NCBI GenBank assembly: GCA_015067175.1
Contig: SVMX01000005.1
Coordinates: forward strand, 144,599-208,598
DNA: 64,000 bases
Direction: 5' to 3'
Source: Oscillospiraceae bacterium
GTDB lineage: Bacteria > Bacillota > Clostridia > Oscillospirales > Ruminococcaceae
Below, piece after piece: positions 16,573 to 26,284 of the stretch (within the stretch, counting starts at the first letter, position 1; every line of letters starts with the position of its first letter). The notes beneath the pieces were generated by a model, which saw only the letters and a program-made list of their open reading frames with translations, was not told the DNA's origin and did not search any database. Position numbers and translations under genes: made by a program.

Positions 16573-18507
16573 ATGAAAAGCGTAGGCAAAAAACTGACCC
16601 TGGTGGTATGCTTGCTGCTTACAGTCAGCATCACCATTGTAATCGGAACGACACTTATCCTGTCGTCTAATTACAGTAATTCTATTATGCAGAACATGTC
16701 CAAGTCGAGTATCAGCGTGTTGGAAAAAGATGTTGATGTTCAGTTAGAGCGTCTGGGCAACATCTATAAGAACATGGAGGCTCTCGGCCTTGTCGGAAAC
16801 ACTCTCCTCGGCGGCGGTACCGATGTAGTTGATGAGGAATGGGCAAGACAGATGCAGTCCGAGAATGACTTTATGATCATTGTTAAGAAAAACGGTACTG
16901 TTGCTTGGCAGTCTGAGAGCTTTAACCTTACAAACCTTGATTTCTCCAAGGCTTTAAACGGCACACTGGTAAAGGGTGTTGTTGACGATCCTACAGGCGG
17001 ACTTACACTTCAGTATATCACTCCTGTTATTTCGTTTGATACCGTTATCGGTACAGCTATCGTTGGTATGAACCTCAGCGAGTGCGGATATCTTGATGCG
17101 GTGAAAGAGGCTACCGGTGCAGAGGTTACTCTTTTCCACAATGATTTGCGTTACGCTACAACTGTAATAAGCGCTGACGGTAAAAGAGCAGTCGGCACAA
17201 CGATGTCTGATGCTGTTAAGCAGACCGTTATCACAAACGGCAAGGAGTATCAGGGCACAGCTGATATCCTCGGTCAGAAGCACTTTGTAGATTATGAGCC
17301 CATGCTCGATATCAACGGCAAGATCGTAGGTGCTTATTTCGCGGGTTTCTCTTCTGCTGAGAGTGATGCAGAGCTGCTTATGCTTATCATCGTCGCTGTC
17401 AGCATCGCTGCAGCTGCAGCTGTTGTTTCCGTAGTAATCGTTGGCTTCATCATCAGAAAGATGATCACAAAGCCTATCGCAGAGGCAGAAAATCTCGCAG
17501 CTTGCATGGCAAGAGGCGACCTTGGTGCAGACGACTCCAAGTTCAACTTTGCTGATGACGAGATCGGACGTTTCGTTCGCAACCTCGAGGGCACAAAGCA
17601 CAGCCTCAGCTCTTACATAAACGATATCTCCCGTATCCTTTCCTCTATGGGCGAGGGCGACTTTACAGACAAGCCCACAGTTGAATACGTCGGCGACTTT
17701 AAGGAAATCCGCGTATCCTTTGAGCAGATCGAAAAGACTCTCAGCGTTATCATCAGCAACATGAATGCTTCCGCTGACGATGTTATGACAGGCGCAAATC
17801 AGATCGCTGACGGTTCTCAGATGCTCGCAGAGGGTACCACAAGACAGGCTACCGCTATTGACGAGCTCAGCTCCAGCCTGAGCAGCATCTCCGAAAAGGT
17901 TGAGAATACCGCTCGCAATGCCGAAAAGGCTAATGACTTCTCCAAGCAGAGCCACGAGAAGATGTCCCAGCAGAACGAAGAAATGGATACCATGCTCACT
18001 GCTATGGACGAGATCCGTGTTAAGTCCGGCGAGATCAGCAATATCATCAAGACTATCGAAGATATCGCATTCCAGACAAATATTCTTGCACTTAACGCCG
18101 CTATCGAGGCTGCTAGAGCAGGTGAGGCAGGTAAGGGCTTCGCGGTTGTTGCTGATGAAGTTAGAAACCTCGCTGAGAAATCCGCAGAGGCTGCTAAGAA
18201 CACAACTGAGCTTATCTCCGCAACCATCGACGCTGTAAACAACGGTGTAAGAATTGCTGAGAATACCGCTGCAAACACCAAGGAAGTTATCGAATTCTCC
18301 GAGCAGACAGATCAGCTTATCGGCGAGATCTACGCTGCTGCTGCCGAGCAGGAAGAGTCGATCAGACAGGTTACTATCGGTATCGCACAGATCTCCGACG
18401 TTGTTCAGCAGAACTCCGCTACCGCAGAAGAGACCGCTGCTTCCTGTGAGGAGCTTAGTGGTCAGTCCAGACTGCTGAAGGAGCAGGTTGACAACCTTAA
18501 GATCTAA
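16573..18507 (+). CDS. Methyl-accepting chemotaxis protein with Cache-type sensor
   Basis: 644 residues. A first membrane helix (about 8-30) and a second (about 272-300) bound an extracellular region of about 240 residues that looks like a single Cache domain (signatures [20 protein letters not shown] and [20 protein letters not shown]). A HAMP linker follows (about 301-355), then a long helical signalling domain. The hairpin tip that binds CheA/CheW is intact: [20 protein letters not shown] and [20 protein letters not shown]. It would sense a small molecule outside the cell. No che or flagellar gene is in the window. The ATG follows AAAGAGGTG by 7 bases. Confidence 0.93.
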   Translation: MKSVGKKLTLVVCLLLTVSITIVIGTTLILSSNYSNSIMQNMSKSSISVLEKDVDVQLERLGNIYKNMEALGLVGNTLLGGGTDVVDEEWARQMQSENDFMIIVKKNGTVAWQSESFNLTNLDFSKALNGTLVKGVVDDPTGGLTLQYITPVISFDTVIGTAIVGMNLSECGYLDAVKEATGAEVTLFHNDLRYATTVISADGKRAVGTTMSDAVKQTVITNGKEYQGTADILGQKHFVDYEPMLDINGKIVGAYFAGFSSAESDAELLMLIIVAVSIAAAAAVVSVVIVGFIIRKMITKPIAEAENLAACMARGDLGADDSKFNFADDEIGRFVRNLEGTKHSLSSYINDISRILSSMGEGDFTDKPTVEYVGDFKEIRVSFEQIEKTLSVIISNMNASADDVMTGANQIADGSQMLAEGTTRQATAIDELSSSLSSISEKVENTARNAEKANDFSKQSHEKMSQQNEEMDTMLTAMDEIRVKSGEISNIIKTIEDIAFQTNILALNAAIEAARAGEAGKGFAVVADEVRNLAEKSAEAAKNTTELISATIDAVNNGVRIAENTAANTKEVIEFSEQTDQLIGEIYAAAAEQEESIRQVTIGIAQISDVVQQNSATAEETAASCEELSGQSRLLKEQVDNLKI

Positions 18508-18528
18508 AAAAGTTTAATTCATAATCGC

Positions 18529-18558
18529 AAGCTCCCCATTCACTTGAATGGGGAGCTT
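18529..18558 (+). terminator. Chemoreceptor gene terminator
   Basis: AAGCTCCCCATTCA pairs perfectly with TGAATGGGGAGCTT, a 14-bp stem with a two-base gap, followed by an A/T-rich tract. Confidence 0.7.
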
Positions 18559-18596
18559 ATTTATATGTTTTGTACAAGTTTTTTAACAAACTGCTA

Positions 18597-18625
18597 TTGA
18601 CTTTTTACGGCAAATGTTGTATACT
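18597..18625 (+). promoter_or_regulatory. Promoter of BspA-like gene
   Basis: TTGACT, 17 bases, TATACT. The 40 bases from 18594 resemble those from 20634 ahead of the next secreted-protein gene (29 of 40 identical without gaps, including TGTTG-ATACTAT-AATAT). Confidence 0.7.
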
Positions 18626-18697
18626 ATTAATATCTGGCAGCATACGCTTTTAGCTTTGCTGTGCAAATTTATTCCTGATTTTAGTTGGAGGTCTGAC

Positions 18698-20179
18698 ATG
18701 AAGTTGAAGAAAAGCTTGTCGGTTATCATATCAAGCGCGCTTATAGTTTCCGCTGCGTCTGTTGCTCTTACACAGATGATATCGGCTGAGAGTGCCGCTC
18801 CCGCAGCTTCCGTTACATTGGAAGAATTCTGGGGTAGCTCTTATTCCGTTCCTGCTACGCCCGCAGAGGATTTTGAATACAGCTTCGACAAGGAGCAGGG
18901 CGGTATCGTCATCACTGACTATAAGGGCTATGATTCCACTGTCAAAGTACCCGATACTATCGATGGAAGCGCTGTTGTAGCAGTTGATTTCGGAAAGAGC
19001 AACAAGATCATTTCCGAGCTTATTCTGCCCGATACACTTAAAGATATCGAGCTTAAGAGATATGATGATATCATTTCTTATCTCAAAAACCTTAAGGCTC
19101 CCACAACGGGCTATTCCTACACATACGATGCAGAGAACAAGGGTATTATTTTAACAAATTATGCCGGATCCGAAACATGGCTTCGTCTGCCCGATACGCT
19201 TGACATAATGGTTGATGGCGTAAAAACCACCACAAGTGTTATCGGCGTTGACTTTACTGCTTGTGAGAAAGATCTCGATCTTATAATGATTCCCGAAAAG
19301 GTTGAGGCACCCACACTTGGCAAATACGCTGATGTGGCACTGAAGCTCAGCCTTGTAAACTCCGTGGCTCTTGACAATGATCTTGCAAATATCGGTGTTG
19401 CAAAGCTGAATGTTCCGGCGGCTTGCCTTGACAATCGTTCGGCGCTTGCTGGCACGACAGTAAGAAGCGCATATATCCCCGCAGAGGTCGATAAGATCCC
19501 TGAGTGGACATTCGGCGGTTGCGAGTGGCTGTACGAAGTGGTTATTGCGGGTGACAACATTGAAGTGGGAAACTATGCGTTCAGCAATTGCGCAGAGCTT
19601 ACTGATCTTGATGCTTCCGTTTTAACAAAGGTTGGCGACTGGGCTTTCGGCGGTTGTGAGAATTTTGAGAACATCAATCTTTCCGATAAGCTTACATACA
19701 TCGGCGACGGCGCGTTCAGCCGCTGCGAAGAGATAGTTACTGCAAATGTAGGTCCGAATGTTACCTATATAGGCGAGTATGCATTTGATGGTTGCGAGAA
19801 CCTCATGGCTATCAACGTAAACGAGGGCAACGGCAGCTACACAAGCGTTGACGGCGTACTGTTCAATAAGAAGATGACCGTTATAATGAAGATGCCCGAA
19901 AACAGCATGATCACAGATTATGTTATCCCGAACGGCGTTAAGGAGATAGACACCGCGGCATTCAGAAACAGCAATATCAAATCTGTTACTATCCCCTCGG
20001 GCGTTAATTACATCGGCTACAACGCGTTTGTTGACAGCAAGCTTACTTATATCGGTCTGCCTCGCAGCGTTAGTGTTGTTGAAGAGGGCGCATTCGGTAA
20101 AGCTACCGTAGGTACCAACAGATACACAAGCGGTAGCGGCAATAATATCTACAACGGTATTAATACATCTTTCTTCTAA
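18698..20179 (+). CDS. Secreted BspA-like leucine-rich repeat protein
   Basis: 493 residues. The start is ATG at 18698, behind TTGGAGGT; an in-frame ATG at 18614 lies inside the promoter and cannot be used. A signal peptide (KKSLSVIISSALIVSAASVAL) covers residues 4-25. The body has LRR_5/BspA repeats of about 23 residues: IPEWTFGGCEWLYEVVIAGD, VGNYAFSNCAELTDLDAS, VGDWAFGGCENFENINLSD, IGDGAFSRCEEIVTANVG, IGEYAFDGCENLMAINVN, then two more near the C-terminus. Two related beta units (EYSFDKEQGGIVITDYKGYD and YTYDAENKGIILTNYAGSE) precede them. There is no sortase signal. Such proteins usually bind surfaces or partner proteins; the target is unknown. Confidence 0.88.
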   Translation: MKLKKSLSVIISSALIVSAASVALTQMISAESAAPAASVTLEEFWGSSYSVPATPAEDFEYSFDKEQGGIVITDYKGYDSTVKVPDTIDGSAVVAVDFGKSNKIISELILPDTLKDIELKRYDDIISYLKNLKAPTTGYSYTYDAENKGIILTNYAGSETWLRLPDTLDIMVDGVKTTTSVIGVDFTACEKDLDLIMIPEKVEAPTLGKYADVALKLSLVNSVALDNDLANIGVAKLNVPAACLDNRSALAGTTVRSAYIPAEVDKIPEWTFGGCEWLYEVVIAGDNIEVGNYAFSNCAELTDLDASVLTKVGDWAFGGCENFENINLSDKLTYIGDGAFSRCEEIVTANVGPNVTYIGEYAFDGCENLMAINVNEGNGSYTSVDGVLFNKKMTVIMKMPENSMITDYVIPNGVKEIDTAAFRNSNIKSVTIPSGVNYIGYNAFVDSKLTYIGLPRSVSVVEEGAFGKATVGTNRYTSGSGNNIYNGINTSFF

Positions 20180-20195
20180 TAAAAAACCAAACAGT

Positions 20196-20227
20196 TGACC
20201 CCTTGCGTAAAGCGAGGGGTCATTTTT
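20196..20227. terminator. Bidirectional terminator between BspA-like gene and XRE gene
   Basis: TGACCCCTTGC and GCGAGGGGTCA form an 11-bp stem (one G-T pair) followed by TTTTT on the plus strand; A-rich sequence on the other side would serve the convergent XRE gene. Confidence 0.8.
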
Positions 20228-20240
20228 ATGTGTGGATTTT

Positions 20241-20567
20241 TTACATAAGCTCTATTGCCTTAGTCAGAAGCTCCAGAAGTTTTGGCTGTTTTTCGGGAGG
20301 GGTCTGCATAAACAGGTCGTAGGCTTTTTGTGCGGCGGTCTGTTCCTGCTGATAGCTAAGCTTTTCAAACAGGCTTTCGGGAGATACTTCCAAGCCTTTG
20401 CAAACTCTCATTATAGTTTCAAGTGAGGCGTTTTTCTCGCCGCGCTCTATCTGTCCGATATAAGTCGGGTGCAGGTCGCAAAGCTCAGACAGCTTTTCTT
20501 GGCTCAAACCCTTTTTCTTTCGGTAATATTTCACCCGTTCGCCAAATAGTTTAACAAATTCTTGCAT
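20241..20567 (-). CDS. XRE-family helix-turn-helix transcription regulator
   Basis: 108 residues. Residues 5-65 form a Cro/C1-type HTH: FGERVKYYRKKKGLSQEKLS, then LCDLHPTYIGQIERGEKNAS with the recognition helix HPTYIGQIERG, and LETIMRVCKGLEVSPESLF. The C-terminal 40 residues are helical and probably dimerise. It lies head-on to the BspA-like gene and is divergent from the surface-protein gene at 20722, so it is placed to control that gene and perhaps itself. AAAGGAACTGCC precedes the ATG. Confidence 0.9.
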   Translation of the reverse strand: MQEFVKLFGERVKYYRKKKGLSQEKLSELCDLHPTYIGQIERGEKNASLETIMRVCKGLEVSPESLFEKLSYQQEQTAAQKAYDLFMQTPPEKQPKLLELLTKAIELM

Positions 20568-20636
20568 GGCAGTTCCTTTCCATTGTATCCGTCTAAATAT
20601 ATACTATAGGCTGTTATAAAAAAATTAAACAGACTA

Positions 20637-20665
20637 TTGACATTTTTACAGCGCTGTTGCATACT
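20637..20665 (+). promoter_or_regulatory. Promoter of surface-protein gene
   Basis: TTGACA, 17 bases, CATACT; a TATAAA overlaps at 20665-20670. It is similar to the promoter at 18597-18625 and lies in the 154-base spacer divergent from the XRE gene. Confidence 0.65.
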
Positions 20666-20721
20666 ATAAATATGATTTTATAAAAAATCATGACAATAGT
20701 ATTTAAAATTGGAGGAAAAAC

Positions 20722-21657
20722 ATGAAACTTAGGAGAATTATGTCAGCTATGCTGGCAGCGGTACTCGTGACAAGCACTGTCGCATTTGCAGAAGACACCG
20801 CAACACGTGATATCTACCTCACCGTTGAAAACGACAAGGGCACATACACATTTACAGAGGAGGAGTCTGCGGCTTTTGTCGATTACTTCAATAAGGAGAA
20901 CAATTTCGACGAGGTCAATACATTCAATATCCCCCCTGTTTATATCTACGGCGAGGACAGCGGCTTTACTGCTGCAGATGGCAACAAATACAGCTTGAAT
21001 GAAATTTATCGTGTGGAGTTTGAATTTATTGATATTCAGAAAGACGCTGACGGCAACACGACTTTTAAGAAGCTTTACAAAGCGAATACAAGCCACCCGC
21101 TATCAGGCACAAGTATGTGGGGTCCTTACAGTGAGAGTGACGAAGGCAATACTTTTACCGATACAACCATTACAGTATCAGAGCTGACTAAATATATGGA
21201 TAACTGGGGCGGGGCTAATATTATTTATGCCGATATGAGCGAAGAATACACTCGTGAAGAAATTGATGCTATGGAGCCTGCTTTTACACATGAAGATGTA
21301 GATATGATTCAGATCTGGTTCTACATGAGTGATGAATTTGATGAAAACGGAAATGCAATACACCCTTCTGATGATAACTACAAATTCTACGGCGATTGGT
21401 TTATTTCAGAAAGCGCCGTTGAAATGCTGAACGAAGCAAACAGCGGCACTACAGCACCTGATGACACAACAGGCACTGCCGATGACGAAAGCGCTTCGGG
21501 TGATAATGATACTTCTACTGACAACGCAGGCAGCACCGATGGTGCAGACGGCGAGGATAAAAATTCCGCCGACACAGGCGCACAGGGCGTTGCAGCGGCG
21601 GCAGGTATTGCGCTTGCGGCAGGTGCGGCAGTTCTGTTCTCGCGCAAGAGAAAGTAA
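20722..21657 (+). CDS. Surface protein with signal peptide and degenerate sortase-like C-terminus
   Basis: 311 residues, family not recognised. Residues 1-24 are a signal peptide cut after STVAFA. The globular part (about 25-235) is acidic with many aromatic residues. A low-complexity linker of Asp, Thr, Ser and Gly (about 236-280) leads to a C-terminus ADTGAQG, a hydrophobic Ala/Gly helix and RKRK. This order of short motif, membrane helix and basic tail is that of sortase substrates, though the motif is not LPxTG. The protein is probably held at the cell wall or membrane. GGAGGAAA precedes the ATG. Confidence 0.75.
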   Translation: MKLRRIMSAMLAAVLVTSTVAFAEDTATRDIYLTVENDKGTYTFTEEESAAFVDYFNKENNFDEVNTFNIPPVYIYGEDSGFTAADGNKYSLNEIYRVEFEFIDIQKDADGNTTFKKLYKANTSHPLSGTSMWGPYSESDEGNTFTDTTITVSELTKYMDNWGGANIIYADMSEEYTREEIDAMEPAFTHEDVDMIQIWFYMSDEFDENGNAIHPSDDNYKFYGDWFISESAVEMLNEANSGTTAPDDTTGTADDESASGDNDTSTDNAGSTDGADGEDKNSADTGAQGVAAAAGIALAAGAAVLFSRKRK

Positions 21658-21680
21658 ATCTTCCAAAAAATATAACGCAG

Positions 21681-21711
21681 AAACCCCCGATTTATTTAAA
21701 ATCGGGGGTTT
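21681..21711 (+). terminator. Terminator of surface-protein gene
   Basis: AAACCCCCGAT / ATCGGGGGTTT, an 11-bp perfect stem with loop TTATTTAAA. Confidence 0.8.
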
Positions 21712-21737
21712 CCTGTACTAAATATGCTGTCACCTAT

Positions 21738-21766
21738 TGACATAGGCGACAATATATGCTATACTA
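21738..21766 (+). promoter_or_regulatory. Promoter of metK
   Basis: TTGACA, 17 bases, TATACT with TGC before the -10. Transcription would begin about 10 bases ahead of the riboswitch. Confidence 0.8.
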
Positions 21767-21783
21767 TAAAACGACAGAAAACC

Positions 21784-21943
21784 TTATCAAGAGTGGCTTA
21801 CGGTCGAAAGACGGGGGACTGGTCCCAATGAAGCCCGGCAACCTCTTCCGCTTTGTCGGAAAAAGGTGCTACTTCCTGCGGCGCAAGCCGAAAGATGAGG
21901 AGTGTATAACGAAAGTTAGCGCACTCCGAAGAGTGCGTTTTTT
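21784..21943 (+). ncRNA. SAM-I (S-box) riboswitch with terminator
   Basis: The conserved core is clear: TTATCAAGAG at 21784, then GGGGACTGGTCCCAATGAAG, CCCGGCAACC and later GGTGCTAC. The aptamer ends near 21908. The expression platform is a terminator CGCACTC-CGAA-GAGTGCG plus six T (21920-21943). The aptamer's 3' strand GGAGTG (about 21898-21903) can pair with CACTCC in the terminator's left arm (21922-21927) as an antiterminator. High S-adenosylmethionine should thus stop transcription before metK, whose product makes that compound. Confidence 0.95.
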
Positions 21944-21990
21944 GTTTTGACAGAACAGGTTACTTAATTCAAAAGAAAGGAAAACTTATT

Positions 21991-23166
21991 ATGGCTAAGA
22001 AGTTTTTATTCACCTCTGAAAGCGTTACAGAGGGACATCCCGACAAGATCTGCGACAACATCTCCGACGCAGTGCTTGACGCTATCCTTGCACAGGATCC
22101 CATGGGCAGAGTTGCTTGTGAGACCTGCACCACTACAGGTATGGTCATGGTAATGGGCGAGATCACAACTACAGCACAGATCGACATTCCCGCTATCGTT
22201 CGCGATACTGTTCGCGAGATAGGCTATGACAACTCCGAGTATGGCTTTGACTGCAACACTTGTGCAGTGCTTACATCTATCGACAAGCAGTCTCCCGATA
22301 TCGCAATGGGCGTAAACAATGCGCTCGAGGGCAGAGAGCAGAACCTCGGCGACACAGGCGCAGGCGATCAGGGTATGATGTTCGGCTATGCTTGCAGCGA
22401 AACTCCCGAGCTTATGCCGCTTCCCATCAGCCTTGCACAGAAGCTTGCTCTTAAGCTCACAGCAGTACGCAAGAGCGGCGAGCTGCCTTACCTGCTCCCC
22501 GACGGCAAGACACAGGTAACTGTTGAATATGTTGATAACAAGCCTGTTCGCGTTGACACTGTTGTTGTTTCCTCTCAGCACAAGGCAGAGGCTACTCTCG
22601 AGCAGATCCGCGCTGACGTTATCGAAAAGATCATCAAGACCACTGTTCCCGCAGAGCTTCTTGACGAGAATACAAAGTATTTCGTAAATCCCACAGGCCG
22701 TTTCGTTGTAGGCGGTCCTCAGGGCGACAGCGGACTTACAGGACGTAAGATAATCGTTGATACATACGGCGGATATGCACGTCACGGCGGCGGCGCATTC
22801 AGCGGTAAGGACCCGACAAAGGTTGACCGTTCTGCCGCTTACATGGCTCGCTATGCTGCAAAGAATATCGTTGCAGCAGGTCTTGCTGAGCGTGCAGAGG
22901 TTGAGGTTGCATACGCTATCGGCGTTGCAAAGCCCGTTTCTATTCTGGTAGATACTTTTGGCACAGGTAAGTATGACGATGATAAGATCGCTGAGGCTGT
23001 AGGAAAGGTGTTCGATTTCCGTCCCGCTGCTATCATCAGCACTCTGGAGCTTCGCAAGCCCCAGTACAAGCAGCTTGCTGCTTACGGTCACATGGGCAGA
23101 GAGGATCTCGGTGTAGCATGGGAGCGCACCGACAAGGCTGAGGCTCTTAAGGCTGCTATGGCTTGA
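21991..23166 (+). CDS. metK: S-adenosylmethionine synthetase
   Basis: 391 residues, full length. It joins methionine and ATP into S-adenosylmethionine. Signature stretches: [20 protein letters not shown] (residues 8-27), the loop [12 protein letters not shown] (about 117-128), and the phosphate loop [19 protein letters not shown] (about 264-282). The ATG follows AAAGGAAAAC. It is a single-gene unit under the SAM-I riboswitch, a direct feedback arrangement. Codon use suggests high expression. Confidence 0.98.
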   Translation: MAKKFLFTSESVTEGHPDKICDNISDAVLDAILAQDPMGRVACETCTTTGMVMVMGEITTTAQIDIPAIVRDTVREIGYDNSEYGFDCNTCAVLTSIDKQSPDIAMGVNNALEGREQNLGDTGAGDQGMMFGYACSETPELMPLPISLAQKLALKLTAVRKSGELPYLLPDGKTQVTVEYVDNKPVRVDTVVVSSQHKAEATLEQIRADVIEKIIKTTVPAELLDENTKYFVNPTGRFVVGGPQGDSGLTGRKIIVDTYGGYARHGGGAFSGKDPTKVDRSAAYMARYAAKNIVAAGLAERAEVEVAYAIGVAKPVSILVDTFGTGKYDDDKIAEAVGKVFDFRPAAIISTLELRKPQYKQLAAYGHMGREDLGVAWERTDKAEALKAAMA

Positions 23167-23190
23167 TTGCTCAATAATATCATAACAACA

Positions 23191-23225
23191 AAAGCCGTTT
23201 TTGACTTGCTCAAAGGCGGCTTTTT
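23191..23225 (+). terminator. metK terminator
   Basis: GCCGTTTTTGA and TCAAAGGCGGC pair (two G-T pairs), extended by AAA/TTT, with five T at the end. Confidence 0.75.
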
Positions 23226-23331
23226 ATATGAGTCTGTCAGCGTGATGAACGAAAAATAGAGCATGATTTTGTTATGTTATCCAAAAAAAATTAAAAAATA
23301 TGTGCGTTTTTTAGAAAATGCTTAATTTCGC

Positions 23332-23360
23332 TTGATTTATTTTGTTTATTATTGTATAAT
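23332..23360 (+). promoter_or_regulatory. Promoter of PilZ gene
   Basis: TTGATT, 17 bases, TATAAT. An 86-base leader follows in which I see no riboswitch. Confidence 0.65.
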
Positions 23361-23446
23361 AGTAAAAGAACTATTCTGCCATATAATGCATTATAGACGC
23401 CATTTTAAGGCTTTTTATTAAATATTTCACATTAAAAAAGGATTTG

Positions 23447-24127
23447 ATGCTTTTGTTTTTTGGAAACAAAATTGTAAAGGTTGAGATCCTGGATAGAAAC
23501 GGCTCGGTTGCCGTAAGCGCTGAAAAGGGCTTTGTTTTCCCGAAGAATATCGAGAGCGATGATGATAGTATCCTTATCATAAAGGGCACTTCCCTGAGGG
23601 AGTTTCCGAAAGATGAGAGGGTACATGTTGTTGCAACGACTAAAGCCGGCGACCGAATTAAATATCCCGGTATCGTGACTGTTTCGCTTGATTCTCAGCT
23701 TAATGCCCGTATCCTGAAAAACCGTGATACAGAGGTGCTGGAGGAAAGGCGAAGATATTTCAAGATAAAGGTCGAGGAAAAGGGACGCGTGCTGTTTGTG
23801 GTTCGCGATGATGAAACGCTTCGTTTTGAGGTTCCTGTCCCGATGGAGGTGCTTGATATCAATATAGGCGGCGTGTTTATCACTTCCGATTATGTTTTCC
23901 AGCAAGACGACATGATTTGTATTGATATCGATCTGTTTGTTGATTACAGATTGAACGCTGTAGCGCAGGTACTTCGTGTTCAGAAAGACCCCGACGGCAC
24001 AATAAAAGGCTACGGCTGTCAGTTCCAGGGTCTTACCGCCTCACAGGAGGACTATATAGGCAAATACATCTACAAGGTCCAGTTTGCTCAGCGTCAAAAA
24101 GAAATGGCGCGTGAGATGGATTATTAA
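23447..24127 (+). CDS. PilZ-domain cyclic-di-GMP-binding protein
   Basis: 226 residues from ATG at 23447; the TTG one codon earlier is too close to the AAAAAAGG ribosome site. The architecture is that of YcgR-like proteins: an N-terminal beta-barrel (residues 1-95, with KGTSLREFPKDERVHVVATT) and a C-terminal PilZ domain (about 96-215). The cyclic-di-GMP motifs are RxxxR and D/NxSxxG; here they read RRRYFK and DINIGG, so the second Arg is Lys and Ser is Asn. Binding is likely but may be altered. It stands directly ahead of a diguanylate cyclase gene (44 bp apart), which supplies the ligand. Confidence 0.85.
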   Translation: MLLFFGNKIVKVEILDRNGSVAVSAEKGFVFPKNIESDDDSILIIKGTSLREFPKDERVHVVATTKAGDRIKYPGIVTVSLDSQLNARILKNRDTEVLEERRRYFKIKVEEKGRVLFVVRDDETLRFEVPVPMEVLDINIGGVFITSDYVFQQDDMICIDIDLFVDYRLNAVAQVLRVQKDPDGTIKGYGCQFQGLTASQEDYIGKYIYKVQFAQRQKEMAREMDY

Positions 24128-24171
24128 AAAATATCCGAAATATTAAATATAATTAGGGGGATCAGTTCAAG

Positions 24172-26172
24172 ATGAATAATGCAAAGCTCAAGGTCGTTCT
24201 TACGACAATACTTCTGGTTTTTGCAATCGTACCTGCGCTCATTGTCGGTGTTGTTGGTACTTTGTCGATTTCCGGATATGAAAGCTACATCAAGACAGAC
24301 ACGCTGAGTGCTGTTGCGAAGTCTAAGTCAGTTGCGCTTGACCAGCTTTTTTCCTACTACACAGGTATGGTCGGCACACTGTCAAAGTCTGAGGTGCTTA
24401 TCGACGCCGCAACAAACAGCAATGACAGCGCGGCTTCCGTGCTGAAGTCTGTGGTAGATTCCGATAAGGATTTCCTTGATATGCTGATCGTTGATGTTGA
24501 CGGCGATATCCTTGCTTCCGCTAAGGGCAGCACAGGTCTGAAGTTTGAGCATTTCAGCGATGACGGACTGGCTACCGTATCCGGTATCCTCACATGGGAG
24601 AAGTACGGCAGTGCAAACGCTTTCTACATTGCTAAGGATATCTATCAGGACGGCGCAGGCTCCAACAAGTGCGGTTACGCTGTCGGAATTATCTCCGTTG
24701 CAAGCGACAGTGCTGTTGCAAACGCTATTACAGGCTCTTTCCTTGATGGCGGACACATGATACTGTTCGACAGCAACAACAAGATAATCAACCTTAACGG
24801 TGATATGGCAGTTACAAGCGAGGCTTCCTATGTTGCTGAGCTTGATAACATGAGAAGCAAGACAAATGTTGTAAGCAACACTTCCGCTAATCAGACCCTG
24901 TGCACAGGCACGCTCGGTAAGTATACATATTCCTGCGGTATCATTCCCAACATAAGCACATGGAGATGGGCAGGCGTTGTTGAAACAGGCACACTTGGCT
25001 CCTATTCTTTCATGGCAATACTTATAGGTTGGGGCGTTATACTTGTAGCGTGTGCACTTGCAGCACTGTGTGCATGGCTTATTATCAGCAAGTTCACAGG
25101 CAACATGAAGGAAATGCTCCGCACAATGGACGCTATTTCCGAGGAAGAAAACGGCTACGCTATCAGATTTGATATCAAGAACAGAAAGAGCGAGCTCGGT
25201 CGCATCATGGAATCCTTCAACGATATGCTTGACGAGGTTATCATGAGCGAGGAGCGTCACCGTACTATTGCTGAGCTGTCTGACAATATGCTGTTCGAGT
25301 GGGACTTCCACAAGGAGAGTATGTATGTTTCCCCCAACACTCTTGCAAAGTTTGAGATCGACACAGAAAACTCCACTCTTTCCAACGGTAAGTTCATTGA
25401 CGCGCTGATGCCCTCTGAGGACGCTGAAAAGTACAAGAGGGATATCAACCAGCTGTTAAGAGATAAGAATGGCTACAGTGCCGAATATCAGCTCAAGGCA
25501 AAGTCCGGTACAGTTATCTGGGTTTCCCTGCGTGCGGTATGCATTACTGACCGTCTTGGCGAGCCGCTGAGAGTTATCGGCGTTCTTACCGATATCGACA
25601 ACGAGAAGAAGCTTGAGCTTCAGCTTTCCGAGCGTGCAAGCTTTGACTTCTTGTCCCAGCTCTACAACAGAAATACATTCACAAGAACACTCACATCTGA
25701 GCTTGAGCGCCGCGGCGGCAACAAGATCGCACTTCTGTTTATCGACGTTGACGACTTCAAGTTTATCAATGACAGATATGGCCATACCATCGGTGACGAA
25801 GTAATCAAGTATGTTGCGGATACCATTCGCGTTAAGGTAGACGACAAGGGAGGTTTCGCAGGACGCTTCGGCGGCGACGAGTTCGTACTCTGCTTCACCG
25901 ATCAGGAGGATATCGAGAACATCGAGAACATTTCGATGGATATCATCAACGAGCTGTATGCGGGTTACACCACATCTGACGGCGAGATGACTATCAACGT
26001 AAAGGCAAGTATCGGTATTGCGCTTTGTCCCGAGCATTCCGAGGACTGCAACGAGCTGCTTGCGTTCTCCGATACAGCTATGTATTTCGTTAAGAAGAAC
26101 GGTAAGACAAACTACCATATGTACTGCCCCGAGGACACTGAATCCGGCGAGTACATCGACCCCGAGTTTTAA
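24172..26172 (+). CDS. Membrane diguanylate cyclase (Cache-HAMP-PAS-GGDEF)
   Basis: 666 residues. Two membrane helices (about 7-30 and 277-303) enclose a 245-residue extracellular region of Cache type (DKDFLDMLIVDVDGDILASA, NAFYIAKDIYQDG). Next come HAMP (about 304-358), PAS (about 360-480, with PLRVIGVLTDIDNEKK) and GGDEF (about 492-655). The active site is intact: FIDVDDFKFINDRYGHTIGD and RFGGDEF at about 563-569. It should make cyclic-di-GMP from two GTP in answer to an outside signal. The inhibitory RxxD site five residues before GGDEF is missing (DKGG there), so product inhibition is probably absent. It has no EAL domain. Confidence 0.93.
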   Translation: MNNAKLKVVLTTILLVFAIVPALIVGVVGTLSISGYESYIKTDTLSAVAKSKSVALDQLFSYYTGMVGTLSKSEVLIDAATNSNDSAASVLKSVVDSDKDFLDMLIVDVDGDILASAKGSTGLKFEHFSDDGLATVSGILTWEKYGSANAFYIAKDIYQDGAGSNKCGYAVGIISVASDSAVANAITGSFLDGGHMILFDSNNKIINLNGDMAVTSEASYVAELDNMRSKTNVVSNTSANQTLCTGTLGKYTYSCGIIPNISTWRWAGVVETGTLGSYSFMAILIGWGVILVACALAALCAWLIISKFTGNMKEMLRTMDAISEEENGYAIRFDIKNRKSELGRIMESFNDMLDEVIMSEERHRTIAELSDNMLFEWDFHKESMYVSPNTLAKFEIDTENSTLSNGKFIDALMPSEDAEKYKRDINQLLRDKNGYSAEYQLKAKSGTVIWVSLRAVCITDRLGEPLRVIGVLTDIDNEKKLELQLSERASFDFLSQLYNRNTFTRTLTSELERRGGNKIALLFIDVDDFKFINDRYGHTIGDEVIKYVADTIRVKVDDKGGFAGRFGGDEFVLCFTDQEDIENIENISMDIINELYAGYTTSDGEMTINVKASIGIALCPEHSEDCNELLAFSDTAMYFVKKNGKTNYHMYCPEDTESGEYIDPEF

Positions 26173-26235
26173 TTCGGATCAGCACTGTGGCATACGACGT
26201 CCGTTTGCGGCAGCGCAATAACTGAACAACATCAA

Positions 26236-26262
26236 TAGGGCGGACAGAAATTGTGCGCCCTA
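26236..26262 (+). other. Hairpin in leader of ParA gene
   Basis: TAGGGCG and CGCCCTA form a 7-bp stem with a 13-base loop in the 112-base spacer between the cyclase gene and the ParA gene. No T-run follows; GGAGG begins 9 bases later. Confidence 0.4.
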
Positions 26263-26284
26263 GTGACTTTGGAGGTACACGGCT

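Noticed and set aside
23167..23446. Possible cyclic-di-GMP riboswitch before the PilZ gene
   Set aside because: The conserved GEMM core bases are absent; only a terminator and a promoter are seen.
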